A stretch of DNA of 64,000 nt from Bagarius yarrelli. Taxonomy: Eukaryota; Chordata; Actinopteri; Siluriformes; Sisoridae. Position 1 is the first letter of the stretch. Each line of letters opens with the position of its first letter. The notes under the pieces were generated by a model that made no database searches, was not told where the DNA came from, and saw nothing but the letters and a program-made list of their open reading frames with translations. Where the stretch lies: NCBI GenBank assembly GCA_005784505.1, contig VCAZ01000020.1:984111-1048110 (forward strand), read 5' to 3'. Positions 13,701 to 25,730 of this stretch are shown one piece after another. A program made the position numbers and the translations under genes.

Positions 13701-16700
13701 GGAAGGAAAAGGCAGAAGAGGAGAGAAAACACAACATCGGGAATAACAAAGTAAAAAAGCATAAGGTCAGTGAGGACTCTGCAACTGAGGACATGGAAAG
13801 CTTGCTTTCAAATAGTCCTACTGATCCGCCTCCTCCATGCCTGTCACCAGCCATTACACCTTCCACAGTTTTACCTCCATCCCAGACATCCCCACCTTTT
13901 CCCTGGCTTAGCAGGGGAGGCGTACCTACCCGTCAGCTGGCACCTGGTGCAAACTCTGTAGAAAGATCTCGACCACCACCTCTCACCCCTCAAACAGACT
14001 ATGCCAGAGAAAAGCAGAGACAGAGAGACCAGTGGAATGCTTCAGTCCCTCCTACTTTACAGAATACCTCAGGGATTCCTATATATTCATCCAAACATAT
14101 CCCAACAGAGTTTTCGAATAAACCAATTCAGACCTGTTCAACTGAAGTATCAACAACGGAGAAGAGCTCTCCTAACATCAAAGCTATGGGTCCTGTCCTA
14201 AACACTTCTAACCTCAGAGAACCCCCCAAACTCTACCAGGCCTTTCCCAGGGACACTCAATCATCTTTACAAAAAGAAACAAGTGGTGGGCTAAGTAGTT
14301 TGGGCAGCAGTGCCAGTAGTTCCAGTATGGATTCAGATAGTGCCCAGTTTGAGGAGGAACCATCTGAGCTTTTACCAGATGGTTTGGCAAACATTATGAA
14401 GATGTTGGATGAGTCCATTAAGAAGGAGGAGGAACTACAATCTGTCCAGAGTGGTGGGCAGTCTGACCCAGACATATCATTTTCTCTTACAGTGGCACCC
14501 ATAAAGACTTACACGTTTGCCCCTGATCTCATGCCTGCCCTAAAACAGCCATTAACAGTGGATTATTCAACTGAGACCCATGCTAGCCCACCTGTCCTGA
14601 GTCGTCAAGGGTCCTTGGCATCCCCTTGTAGTCGCACTTCTTCACTTGAAGAAGAGGAGGATACACTAAAAATCATTGATACATATGACACTAGTGTCGA
14701 TAAAGATGGTGGTGTTGGTAGTTATCGCCATAGTGACTTGGCCAAGCTTTATGGATTATCAGAGGGAGCAAAGAGTGAGTGTGATGAGGAGGACGAAGAG
14801 GCAGAACAAGACGAGGATACTCGTTCATGTTCTCCACCACCTACTAGGCCACACCTGCATCAGACAGGTGTGAACAGCATGTTTCAAAACTTAGCCTCCA
14901 TGCTGGAGAGCCAGAAGTATGCCTACCGTGGCGGCCCATTTGGTCGACCACCTCCTTCAGCTCTGGTTGGAGTGAAGTACTCTTCATCACTTTCATTAGG
15001 CCCAGATATCTGCAGACAACAAAGCACTTCTCCCACATCAGGCTCAACCAAACACCCAGGCTTCAACCACAAAGATCAAGCCTCAGTGAATTCTAGATCT
15101 GAACAAACCCGTTCCCTCTCACCATCGAGATCAACACCAGAAACAAAAGATCTTGTAGGCTGCCAGTCGGATCTCTCAGGATGTGAGGAGGAAGAAGGAG
15201 TAAGGAAGGGGCTGATGAATGAAGATGCTTCTTGTATTGTAAATAACTTCACAGAGGTAGAGAGGAAGCCCAAGCTCACAACAATCTCTGAATCCTCACT
15301 TGCAGAACTGGGTCGTAGTTGTGAGGTGATGCTAAGCCGGCATAATCTCCCATCAATAGCATCAGACCATAATAAGAAACAGATGCCACACATAACTGAG
15401 AAAGACAGGAAGAGAGATCGTGACTATTACCAGGAGAAGAAACACAAACGCAGCAGCAGTAGCAAAAAAAATGAGGAAAGAAAAGAGAAAAAGAAAAAAC
15501 ACAGAGAAAAACAAGAGAATATGTTGTCAAACTCAAGCCGAAGACATAAGGACAGCAAACCGCACAAAGAGAAGAGGGGCCACATAGACAGTCACAGAGA
15601 GAAAGAGAAAGAAAGAGATGGAGAAAAAAAGAAAGGGAAAGAAAAAGAGGAATGGGTATGCCGGAACAAGGAAAAGAAGTCAGGAAGTTCTTCCGTGGAT
15701 CATTCATCATCTTCACCCTCATTGGGTTCTGCAGACTTCCAGAAGTTAAAGGCTTTGACAGACGGCCCACCAAAAGAGCTAAAGATTCGTCTAATTAAAG
15801 TGGAAAGTGGAGATCGAGAAACCTTTATTGCCTCTGAAGTTGAGGAGAAAAGAATTCCACTCGGGGAGATTACTATCAAAAACACAGCCAGTGAAATCAT
15901 CAGATCGTGCAAGTGAGTCACGGTTGTTATCAAGACCAATATAATGAAACGTATACATTTACGTTATTAATTACTCGTATGTGGCAATTGTATATATAAA
16001 ACAAAAACTATAGCTATACTAAGTTTTCTTTGACTTGCTATAAGCAGAATAAATATTAACCCAGAACTTTGGTTTCAGGGGTGCCCGTGTTAAGGGGAAA
16101 TTCAAGGAGTCCTATCTACTTCCATCATTTTCTCTGAAACCTGTTGTGACTATGGAGCAACCGATCCCACGCGAAAAACTCAACCCTCCTACACCCAGTA
16201 TCTATGTAAGTCTAACATAAACGCTAATATGTGGTTTTATGTTTTGGTAATCATTGATACAATGGGTTAAAAAATCTACACGACCTGGAAAAATATCATG
16301 TATAATAATAAATCCAAGATAAACAATGTCAGAAATGTATCTGAATAGGATTAAAAACGTCTAATAGCCCTAGCTGCAGATGTACACACACTTCTAAACT
16401 AATACTTTACACCATTTAGTCTTTTTTGCCAATAGTCTAATCAACATAGCACATCTTGGATACACCTGCTTTGGGTTTTAATTTTTCTGCCATTATACAT
16501 TACAGCTTGAGAGCAAGAGGGATGCTTTCTCTCCTGTGCTGCTTCAGTTCTGCACAGACCCCAAGAACCCCATTACTGTCATTAGAGGACTAGCAGGCTC
16601 ACTCAGACTAAGTAAGTGCAACGCAAATGCAGCGTCGGTATTTCCACTGCTGGCAAGGAGGTTAAACTACAGGAGAATTCAATAATGATATGCGTTATAA

Positions 16701-19700
16701 CCAGCTTGTGATTTTGCTCTTGATGCAGATTTGGGTCTCTTCTCCACAAAGTCACTTGTGGAGGCGAATGCAGAACATGCAGTGGAAGTGAGAACGCAGG
16801 TGCAACAGCCAGCCGATGAGAACTGGGATCCCAGTGGCACTGGGCAAATTTGGCTATGCGAAAGCAGCCGTTCACATACCACTATAGCCAAATATGCCCA
16901 ATATCAAGCCTCCAGCTTCCAGGAAAGCCTACAGGTCAGTCGAATCTTTGAATGTTTAGCATTATACACAAGTCGTTTTCTTTTTATCACAACACTTCAG
17001 TATTTGTTCAGCCCACATTACAAAAATGTCTGTTTGTACAGGAAGAGAAAGGCAGTGATGATGAGGAGGAGGATGAAGATGAAAAGAAACCCGTCACAAA
17101 CTTGGACAGCACAGGCAGTAACTCCTTAAGCTCCAGGTATTTTATAAATATATTATTGGAGTTATGTTTTTTATCAGCCAATATTAAGAAGACGAAACAC
17201 ATCTTTGTTTATACATTTTGTTAAATAAAATGTACTGTTTTTATTCAGTTTGGAGCAAAAACCGGTGGGAAAAATCATCAAATTTGGTACCAACATTGAT
17301 CTCTCTGATCCCAAAAGGTAAAAAAAAACTAGTCTCTGAGATATTTAATATATTTATCTTATGCTAAACATTTTTTGTGGCTATGGTTGCTATGTGGCTT
17401 CTAGTCAATTACAGAATCTTATCCACGTATGTCACTTTTTAAATCAATAAATTAACTTATTAATATTTGGTATGTTTGGTTTCTTTCAGGTGGAAGCCTC
17501 AGCTACAGGAGCTGCAGAAGTTGCCAGCTTTCATGCGTGTGTCCTCCAGTGGCAATATGCTTAGTCATGTGGGCCACACCATCTTAGGCATGAACACTGT
17601 ACAGCTTTACATGAAGGTCCCTGGCAGTCGCACACCAGGTAAGGATAACGTGTTTTCAATGACAAATACATTGAACTATATGTTTAATTTGTACGCCTTG
17701 CTTTTTTTATATTTATGGGTGGTTGGATGAGATAGAGCATGGTCACATAAGGTAGGTGTAGTCATTGCTTCAACTCGTGACCTAATCCAAGAATGGAGGT
17801 GCATACATGCAAAAAACAACATAATGTGAACTGTATATTGTATATAGCTTACAACTGATGTGTTTGTGTGTTTGTGTGCATGTCAATAGGCCACCAGGAG
17901 AATAATAATTTCTGTTCTGTGAACATTAACATTGGCCCTGGGGACTGTGAATGGTTTGCTGTCCATGATAACTACTGGGAATCCATCAGCAATATCTGTG
18001 AGAAGTAAGAAGCCATGTTATTTTATGCATTATCACCATGGAAGTAGAGAATATAAAATGTAACCTGTATTATATAACCACCTATTGCACCTATTCTGGC
18101 TTGTGTTTTAAATCTATTCATTATCTTTCAGGCATGGGGTGGATTATTTGACCGGTTCATGGTGGCCAGTGTTAGAGGATCTGTACAATGCCAATATTCC
18201 TGTCTACCGCTTCATCCAGAGGCCTGGAGATTTGGTGTGGATCAATGCAGGCACCGTGCACTGGGTCCAGGCTGTGGGTTGGTGCAATAACATTGCATGG
18301 AATGTGGGTCCACTGAATGGTAAGAGTCAACCTAATGACCAGACAAAGCAGATATCCTAGTCGCCAATTTATTTATATTTATACTCAATATTAATAGTCA
18401 AAGCAATGCCCATCGTCAAGACACAGTAATTCAGTAACTAGTCTTCGTCTTGCACTTTTGTGACTGTGTATATGTTATTGTTCCTGAAGCATACCAGTAC
18501 CAGTTGGCTCTGGAAAGGTTCGAGTGGAACGAGGTGAAGAAGGTCAAGTCCATTGTGCCTATGATTCATGTTTCCTGGAATGTGGCCCGCACAGTTAAAG
18601 TTACAGACCCCGACACCTACAAGATGATTAAGTGAGTATCTGCTGATGGTCTATGAAACGTGAAACTGGTTGCTGGTTGTGTAATTATGTTGTTTAATGT
18701 GGTTCTGTGTAAGCAGATGATTTCAGTTGAATTGAAATATTTTAAATAAATTAGGGCTGCACAGTATTGAAGAAAAATGTGATATGCGATATTTGATATG
18801 CAGTACGATACTTTAAAAAAATGATATAAACAACAAATATTTCTGTTCAGTTTCTTTAAAAGGTGATTGTAAAGATTTGTATTGATTTCCCCTTTACGTT
18901 GCCATTTGAGATTTACATATCCTACATAGAACTTTACTCTGCACGTGTTCATCTCTTTTTAAAGCCCAAATATCGCTATATTCTAAAGGCCTTTTTTTGT
19001 TTTGGCACTAATTCAGCAGCAGCAGCTGCAAGTCCCTCCAGCTGGCTGATGTCATCAAGATTAGTTCGCTATAAAAGCTTTATGGCTGGTTGATAGTTTT
19101 GCGATAAAGCACGTGCACACATATCCCGCCTAACATAGTAAAATCCGCATTTCAGACATTATTTAAAGTATTAAACCGCTTATTAGTCGATATGCACATT
19201 TGCAATATTTTGATAATCTTACTATATTGCGCAGCCCTGGTTTAAATTAATCGTATTTAATGTTGTGTGTGAACTGTACCTGATAACTTTCCCATTTGTT
19301 ACCAGACACTGTCTCCTGCAGTCCCTGAAGCACATTCAAATTCTCAGAGACCAGCTTGTAGCTGCAGGGAAGAAGATCTCTTACCAGAGCAGAGTAAAAG
19401 ATGAACCAGCCTACTACTGCAATGAGTGTGATGTAAGTAATTCATTCTTCTCATATCATAGAAGCAGTTGATTACATATATTTGACTTTGCACCTATAAG
19501 TGTCTATATTAGTGATCGAATCAATGATATGTATCATTGACATTAACAGCATTTGGCAGACGCCCTTATCCAGAGCAACATTTATTTCTTTTTATATGTA
19601 AATACACTTTAGAAACTGTATTACATATGTTACGATACATATATCCACAAGGTAGAGATATTTCTTTATCTTGGGCATTGGCTATGACCACAGCAGCAGC

Positions 19701-20231
19701 ATAAATATATGTATAGTAAAAGAAAAAAAAACTTGTAGCACTCGGTTTAAAGTACTAAAGAAAATCAGAACTATTTGTTCAATTTCTGTCTGTGGTTACC
19801 CTTCAAGAGGGTAACTGTTGTCGCATCAGTCGTGTTAGTTGCTTGTACATAATTGTGTAAAGAATTTCTACATAGCTGGACTTTACTGATTGTCCATTAA
19901 TTTCTCCTTGTCTATATGATGCCTTTCTGTTTAAAGGTGGAGGTTTTTAACTTGTTGTTTGTGACGAGTGAAAACGGGAGTAAGAAGTCATATGTGGTGC
20001 ACTGTGAGGACTGTGCCAGGCAACGCAGCCCCAATCTCTCTAATGTAGTGGTGCTTGAACAATATCGCATTGAAGACCTGATGAACACTTACGACACCTT
20101 CAGTTTGGTACGAACACACGCTTTCTTCAGTTGACATTTTATGTGCAAACAAGTTGATACACTGATATGGTAATTTACTATTAACTAATAACTTTATTTT
20201 TTTGTGTGTTCAGGCGTCCAGCTCTCGGTGA
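10763..20231 (+). CDS. kdm6b: Lysine-specific demethylase 6B (JMJD3), H3K27me2/3 demethylase
   Basis: This nuclear Fe(II)/2-oxoglutarate JmjC enzyme removes methyl groups from histone H3 Lys27. Coding starts at ATG 10768. Exons: 10763-10886, 11027-11119, 11198-11393, 11615-11860, 11966-12109, 12253-12777, 12923-15912, 16079-16205, 16506-16611, 16729-16934, 17042-17136, 17249-17317, 17490-17638, 17890-18004, 18132-18319, 18490-18631, 19306-19432, 19937-20107, 20214-20231. All phases agree and give about 1,941 aa, longer than human (about 1,643-1,682). The first half is low-complexity, rich in Pro, Ser and Gln, and includes LPDGLANIMKMLDES, shared with mammals. The JmjC domain has iron ligands H1690, E1692 (GHQENNN) and H1770 (AGTVHW). 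The zinc site has C1875, C1878, C1902 and C1905. Each is exactly 300 residues beyond the human equivalent, so catalysis should be intact. Whether this is the teleost a or b copy is not resolved. Confidence 0.97.
18752..19239. mobile_element. hAT-type non-autonomous element (MITE) in a kdm6b intron
   Basis: The ends are inverted copies: TAGGGCTGCACAGTAT at the left against ATATTGCGCAGCCCTG at the right. The interior is rich in CGATAT-like words, common in fish hAT derivatives. Flanking TTTAAATAAA and TTTAAATTAA look like a diverged 8-bp target-site duplication. There is no transposase coding. Confidence 0.7.
19545..19590 (-). repeat. SINE tail fragment
   Basis: Only the conserved tail remains (GCATTTGGCAGACGCCCTTA, then TCCAGAGCAAC on the plus strand). 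The head and body are missing. It lies in a kdm6b intron. Confidence 0.7.
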
Positions 20232-22320
20232 AATCGACTCTGCCATCCACCCGAGCCATAACCAAAAGTCTTGCTTACCAGGACAGTTTGTTCATTTTTT
20301 TTTTAGTAAAACTGTTTGTGTTTCATTTTCCTACATTTGTAATTTTTAAAATACTACTGCTAATATTGTTGAATAGCCAATCATAAACCAGTTTACATCA
20401 TGTTTACAAAAAAAGCCAACAAGCCAATAAGACAGCAGCCCAAAACACCAACCTCCGATTGGTCCTAAGGGACTTTACAGCGGAATTCAGTTTGTGCTGT
20501 CACGTGTAATTATCAACGAAAATGGCATCTCAGATTTTATGTCCTTTTGTTTGCATTTTTTTGTGACTTCTTAGGTTCTTTTTCTGTCTTGAATACTGAA
20601 ATGTGTAAATGCTGTTTATATTTTTCATGGGTGCTGTTTTTTCTATTAATTTATTTTAAAATCTAGAACAGTCTAGATGTATACCACATTGGCCTTGTGA
20701 CTTGTATTTAGTGAAGATATAAATGAATAATACTAATAATAGATATATAAACATTTTTTAAAGCATTAAGAATACAAGACGAACTTTGTTTGGAATGGTT
20801 CAAAACATACGGGTTTTAAAAACTTTTTCAATTTTAGATACTGTCTGAGAAGTGCGTGTAGTTTAATTTCCTTTAAAAGATATTCATTGTTACGAGAGCA
20901 TTTTAAAAGATTGCATCAGGTCTTTTTTCATTCTATATCGTTTTTTTTTTTTTTTTTTTTGCGAGATTACAATTTGTTGATTTTAGTGAACTGTTTTACC
21001 TCTTTTTTTTTTTGGGCTTAATATAGATTTATTCAAGTGATTTTTTTATTTTATTTTTTTTTATTTCATTATACAATTTATTTAACTTCTTTTTTTCTAT
21101 TTATTGACTTTATTAAGTTCTCCTCGTTTCGGGTCATCAGAGATGTCTGTGTTTTGTTACTGTTATCGAGTTTTGAAAGGAGAGTTTCAGGGGCTATAAA
21201 TAACGCTTTCTGGCCTTTAAACTGTTCTCATGGACTGATGATGAGTAACCCCATGAGAAAAGCCTGAGGAACATGACTCTTCTCGCCGGTAGAGCGTAGA
21301 AGGCAAGGCAGCCGTGGTGCGTCCTAATAAAAAACTGTCTTTTGTATAGAGATGCACTTTTTTACCATCATTAGCAGCAAAATTGGACACGATTTTGTGT
21401 TCGTTCAAAGCTGTCTCTAAGTATCTACATATTTCGTGGTGCTCAAGTTTCTTTGAAATGTTTTATATGGGATAACACAGTCAATATGCCAGCCATAAGG
21501 CAGAATCTCTGGTTATAGTAAATCTGACTGCAAGTTGGTTATTACAAACCAAATAGAGGGTTTTAAGTATTTTTCTTTGTTTGAAAGAAAATCACATGGA
21601 ACTGTAAATACTGTGGCATTTTACTGGAATGAGGTTAAGTGTGAATTGAACTATTAATTTGACTGAAACTGTAATTTCTTTTCAACTTTTTTTTGTCTTA
21701 AGCTTGAATGAATTATTTCACATATAACGAAACTGTTTGGCTACGATTATGATACAGAAGGTGCTGTTCCCTTTAAACTTCTCTGTCTTTCGTTTTCGTT
21801 TCTAAAAAATCTATTTTTTCCTGTTGCAATATGTCTTCTGTTTGTGGTCATTTATTTAAAATACTGCACTGTTTTCGAGAGTTCACACAGGAAGCAAACT
21901 GAGCCAGACACGTCTTAAACACTTCAGAAATTTGTGTGACATTACTACGATGATTAAGATTAAATGCTTTTGATAAACTCGGAGTGTAATTCATCTATTA
22001 ATTAAAAAACAGTTTTTCTTACTTTTTTTATTTATTTAAGGGCGGGGGGGTTTACAAGAACTTTTAATTCTTGGGTATTATATTTATACACAAGCTGTGA
22101 GAGCAACTTAGGGTTATCTCATTTATACAACTGAGCAGTTGAGGGTTAAGGGCATTGCCCAGAAGTGATGCGATGCTGGGAATTGAACACACAATTATGG
22201 TCAAAAGGAGACGCATTAACCACTGAGCTAGGATTTAATTGTTTAAGAATATCTTCCAGTATTGTCTAGATTAATTATAACTTGGACTTGAACAGCAAAT
22301 AAAGTCTGTGTTGGATGCAG
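20232..22320 (+). other. kdm6b 3' untranslated region (inferred)
   Basis: This T-rich non-coding stretch follows the stop codon. Polyadenylation signals AATAAA occur at 21326-21331 and 22298-22303. The second would give a UTR of about 2.1 kb carrying a degenerate SINE. Which signal is used cannot be told from sequence. Confidence 0.5.
22090..22235 (-). repeat. Degenerate tRNA-derived SINE, reversed
   Basis: Plus-strand landmarks are CAACTGAGCAGTTGAGGGTT, GGGAATTGAAC and ATTAACCACTGAGCTA, which are the body and reversed tRNA-like head. The conserved tail is not recognisable. Confidence 0.65.
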
Positions 22321-22726
22321 TAGACAGTTATGGATAGTATTGTATACTATTGTATCATATAGTATAGTAATATGAGTTAACAGTTAAACAGTTTGGAGAT
22401 CCTATAGAATGGCATAGAAAACATGCTATAACCTGACAGGGTTTCATTCAGCTATGTCATATTTTGGGAAAGTGTTGAAGGTTAAATAAAATCTATAGGA
22501 AACACAAAAACACCTGAAACTAATGTTTAATCTTTTATTCTGAATACCAGCAAATAATTTAATGTCTCTTTTTACAACATTACAAAAATACCTGCTGTAA
22601 CGCTGTAAATCACCATGCAATGCAGTAGACACAAAAATCCACTTGACAGATACAGATAGGGTTTGTAAACAAAATGGCAATATAGTAAAATGGGAAAGTT
22701 GGGAAAACCACTGAGTCACCACTAAG

Positions 22727-22912
22727 TTTACATTTAGAGCATTTGGCAGACGTCCTTATCCAGAGTGACTAATGTTTATTTATTTTACACAACCGAGCAG
22801 GCGGGGGTTAAGGGTCTTGCTTAGGGGCCCAGCAGCGGTGGTTGGGTGGTGCTAGAAATCAAACCCCACTATTTCTGGTGTCAGTCCAACCCCCTTAGCC
22901 ACTAAGCCCCTA
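22727..22912 (-). repeat. tRNA-derived SINE, reversed
   Basis: The tail (GCATTTGGCAGACGTCCTTA), body (GGGGCCCAGCAGCGG) and reversed head (CCCTTAGCCACTAAGCCCC) are all present, so this copy is nearly full-length. Confidence 0.85.
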
Positions 22913-23540
22913 TTTCTCCAATATTTTGGGGGAAAAGTTTCCTAACGTTATATATAAAGTTTACTAAACAAAGAAAACTCACCACAATAAAAGAAATATA
23001 ACTCTATAAACTGCAGTTAGTCCAAACCGCAATAACCAGATTTTAGGGTCAATGTGAATCCAACAGGACGTGACTCACTTTACCATCATCGTAAAAACAA
23101 ATTTTTACTCATTTATTGCGCACATCCGATTCTTTATCTATACAGTATTGTTACTGAACAATGCAGCTATTAACAATGCAATCATTTGTTTTAGAAGAAA
23201 ATAAAAAACCTTGATCTCCCCTGATGCACTGGTCCTGGCTAGGTATCCCAGAAGTAGCATTTTTCCTCTTTTAGTCTGACTTGAGCTCACAACAGTCAAT
23301 CTGAGCTCACAGAACTGTGAGCTTTACACACCACTTATTATCCATCCAATATAATAAAATTAATAATGTCGTAAATGAATCTTAACGAGACCTCGGGATG
23401 ATTCCTTATCTACAAACATTAGACAATATTAGGCAAAAGACAAACTAATTAGATTTTAAAGCTTTATTTTAAATAGTGTTTTAAAATACAAATTACATAG
23501 GGTTAACAATTAATACAAGTACTTCCTTTAACTGTAATAA

Positions 23541-24130
23541 GGGGGTGCACCGTTCCCAGAAGTACTGCAATACCGGGTCGATCCATGGAGTGGACGGAGC
23601 AAGCCCCTATTCTATCTCCCTGTTCCAAAAATCAATTTAATATATGGTCCCCGGGTAGGGGACGTATCGGATATTAAACTGATAAGACCAAATTAATTTT
23701 TCTTTTAATAAAACCATAACAATCTATACCAATCCAACTTATACGTCACTATACGTATCCTGCTCTTGAACCAGTTCAACATCCTCATCCAAAGAACATA
23801 TAAACTGCTACGAGCAGATACTTCCATACCAATTTAACCATACCAAACCAAATCCTTCATCACTATGTTTCCTGCTCTAGAACCAGTCTTAAGTCCTCAC
23901 CTATAGAACATATAAACTGATATGAGCAGATACTTCTGTGTAGCCTGCTTTTAACCCAGCTTAATGCAATGCTCTCGCATAGCGAGCGCATAAACTGGTA
24001 CGAGCAGAACACTTCAAACCCATCCCTATGCCTATCCAGATCTCAAACCAGTTTAGTGCAAGATCCTCACATAGAGAACATTTAAACTGGCAAGAACTGA
24101 TAAAAGTCTTAGGCAAAAGGCCTAAAAGCA
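23541..24130 (-). pseudogene. U2 snRNA-derived composite with repeated internal segments
   Basis: Read on the minus strand, the element opens with a diverged U2 5' end (TGCTTTTAGGCCTTTTGCCT). It then carries several copies, about 80-130 bp apart, of a segment resembling U2 around AGTATCTGCTCATATCAGTT (near 24085-24105, 23990-24010, 23912-23933 and 23801-23823). It closes with a nearly complete U2 3' portion (23541-23690), including Sm-like GATTTTTGG and the 3' end GGAACGGTGCACCCCC. The branch-site-pairing GTAGTA region is deleted in the first copy and altered in later ones, so it should not work as a spliceosomal U2. It may be a retro- or unequal-exchange product or a U2-derived repeat family. 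The final U2 portion aligns closely with the remembered vertebrate U2. Confidence 0.75.
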
Positions 24131-24970
24131 AGACTTTAACTAAGTAACCTCGAGGAGAAACATCCTGCACTATACAACACCCGAAAAGGGCGAATACTTT
24201 TATTTATTACTAAATACTCAATATGATATAAAACCTTCAATTAATCAGAAATCCTGTAAAGTATGTGCACACACAAAAAAAGGGAGGGAATCATTCAAAT
24301 GAGTTCACAAACGGACCAATCAGAAGAGTATAATCATCTTTACCGAAAAAAAAAAAAAATCTTAAACTTTAGTAGGTAAACTTGTAAAAGAAAAATGTTA
24401 AAAATGCATTAACGACAACGTTTTAACCAGAAACAAAACACAAATTCTGTTTAAAGTAAACAAAAGAATAACTTTGCCTCTCAGTGGCCAAACCTGGTAT
24501 TGCAAGAAAAACAACTGTGAATGGTGAAAGTTATTTAACAAGGTTTCTGTCCCACTTTAGCTACACAACAATTCTTGTACAAAATACATAGACAGGAAAT
24601 CTGATTTAAACTTCACCAAATGAGAACTTTTAAATGTTTATATAAATACATGTAATTTTTTTTAAACTGTAAATTTAAACTGACCAGCGTCAAGCTGTCC
24701 TCACTCACCATGATGTGTGTTTTGGTGGTGTCTCTTTGCAGGCTGGCAGCAACTCATGCTTATGTTATAGAGAGAGATACCATGATCAAGACAGTGGTTC
24801 AGCCAAAGGGAGGAACAAATTTAGCAAGTGGGTGTGCTAGTTCCTATGTTACCCTCAACTGGCACGGTTTTGCTCATTGGGGGTTGTGTTTGTTCTTTTC
24901 TCTGACTGCACTGTCCAAAAGTAAAGCCAAAAAAACTGTTGCAGTGTTTTGTAAATTTGTTATATAAACA
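24131..24970. other. Non-coding intergenic sequence
   Basis: No gene was supported. The stretch next to the U2 composite would be its 5' flank on the minus strand. I see no clear snRNA proximal element, only an imperfect octamer-like word (ATTTGAAT) near 24296. Confidence 0.4.
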
Positions 24971-25335
24971 CCTTTACTTATATAGCGTTTTTAACAATCA
25001 GGATTGTTTCGAAGCAGCTTTATCAGAAACAACAATATTAAACATTCATTAGAACAGTCCATTTGATTGATATTCATAAATTTAGAGTCTGCCAGAGGCG
25101 ACGGCGGCAAGGAACCAAAACTCCATCTGTGACAAAATGGAGAGAAAAAAGCCTTGGGAGAACCAGGCTCAGCCGGGGGGGGGTTCAGTTCTCCCCTGAC
25201 CAGATAAACCAGCAGGTTACCCATGCTGCAGTAAAATTTCTGTGGTCTTGTCCGGATGGCCGCTTAGAAGACAAAAGCAAACTGCCTTATTGTCTCCAAT
25301 TGAGGGTGGCGACGGTGGGCTCGGAAAAATAAATC
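24971..25335. repeat. Interspersed repeat of unidentified family
   Basis: The stretch contains words that recur in otophysan genomes: TATATAGCGTTTTTAACAAT, TCGAAGCAGCTTTATCAGAA, GCAAGGAACCAAAACTCC and CCTTGGGAGAACCAGGCTCA. No coding potential was seen. I recognise the type from general experience but cannot name the family. Confidence 0.5.
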
Positions 25336-25655
25336 AGGTTACCTCATACATGCTTGGTGATGTTCTTTAGTTATATTAAGCTTAATATTAAACAAAAACA
25401 ATGAATTTTACAGCACTGCTATCATGTGATGTTCTATTTACAGAACCCATAATGTTGGAATAATGTTTTTTTACTTGTTTTTATCATAACATGAGACACA
25501 TTATTATCAACTCAACCTAAAACCAGAGGTGTACAAATGTCTCTAACTAAAAGCTACTGTTAATTAGTTGGATGTTTAGCTATAAAACCATATAAATGAT
25601 ATTTTGACACTACTACAACAATTTATTGCAAGATACAGATGTGTGAGATTGATGG

Positions 25656-25730
25656 TAGACTACCAATCACATCGTAGCTATACTGTAGACTACCAATCAC
25701 ATCGTAGCTATACTGTAGACTACCAATCAC
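25656..25730. repeat. 30-bp tandem triplication
   Basis: Two complete identical 30-bp units (core CTACCAATCACATCGTAGCT) and a partial third follow each other without gaps. Identity between the copies suggests a recent event. Confidence 0.9.

Noticed and set aside
13460..13762. Antisense frame of 100 aa within kdm6b
   Set aside because: It is a shadow of the large coding exon with no domain or splice context.
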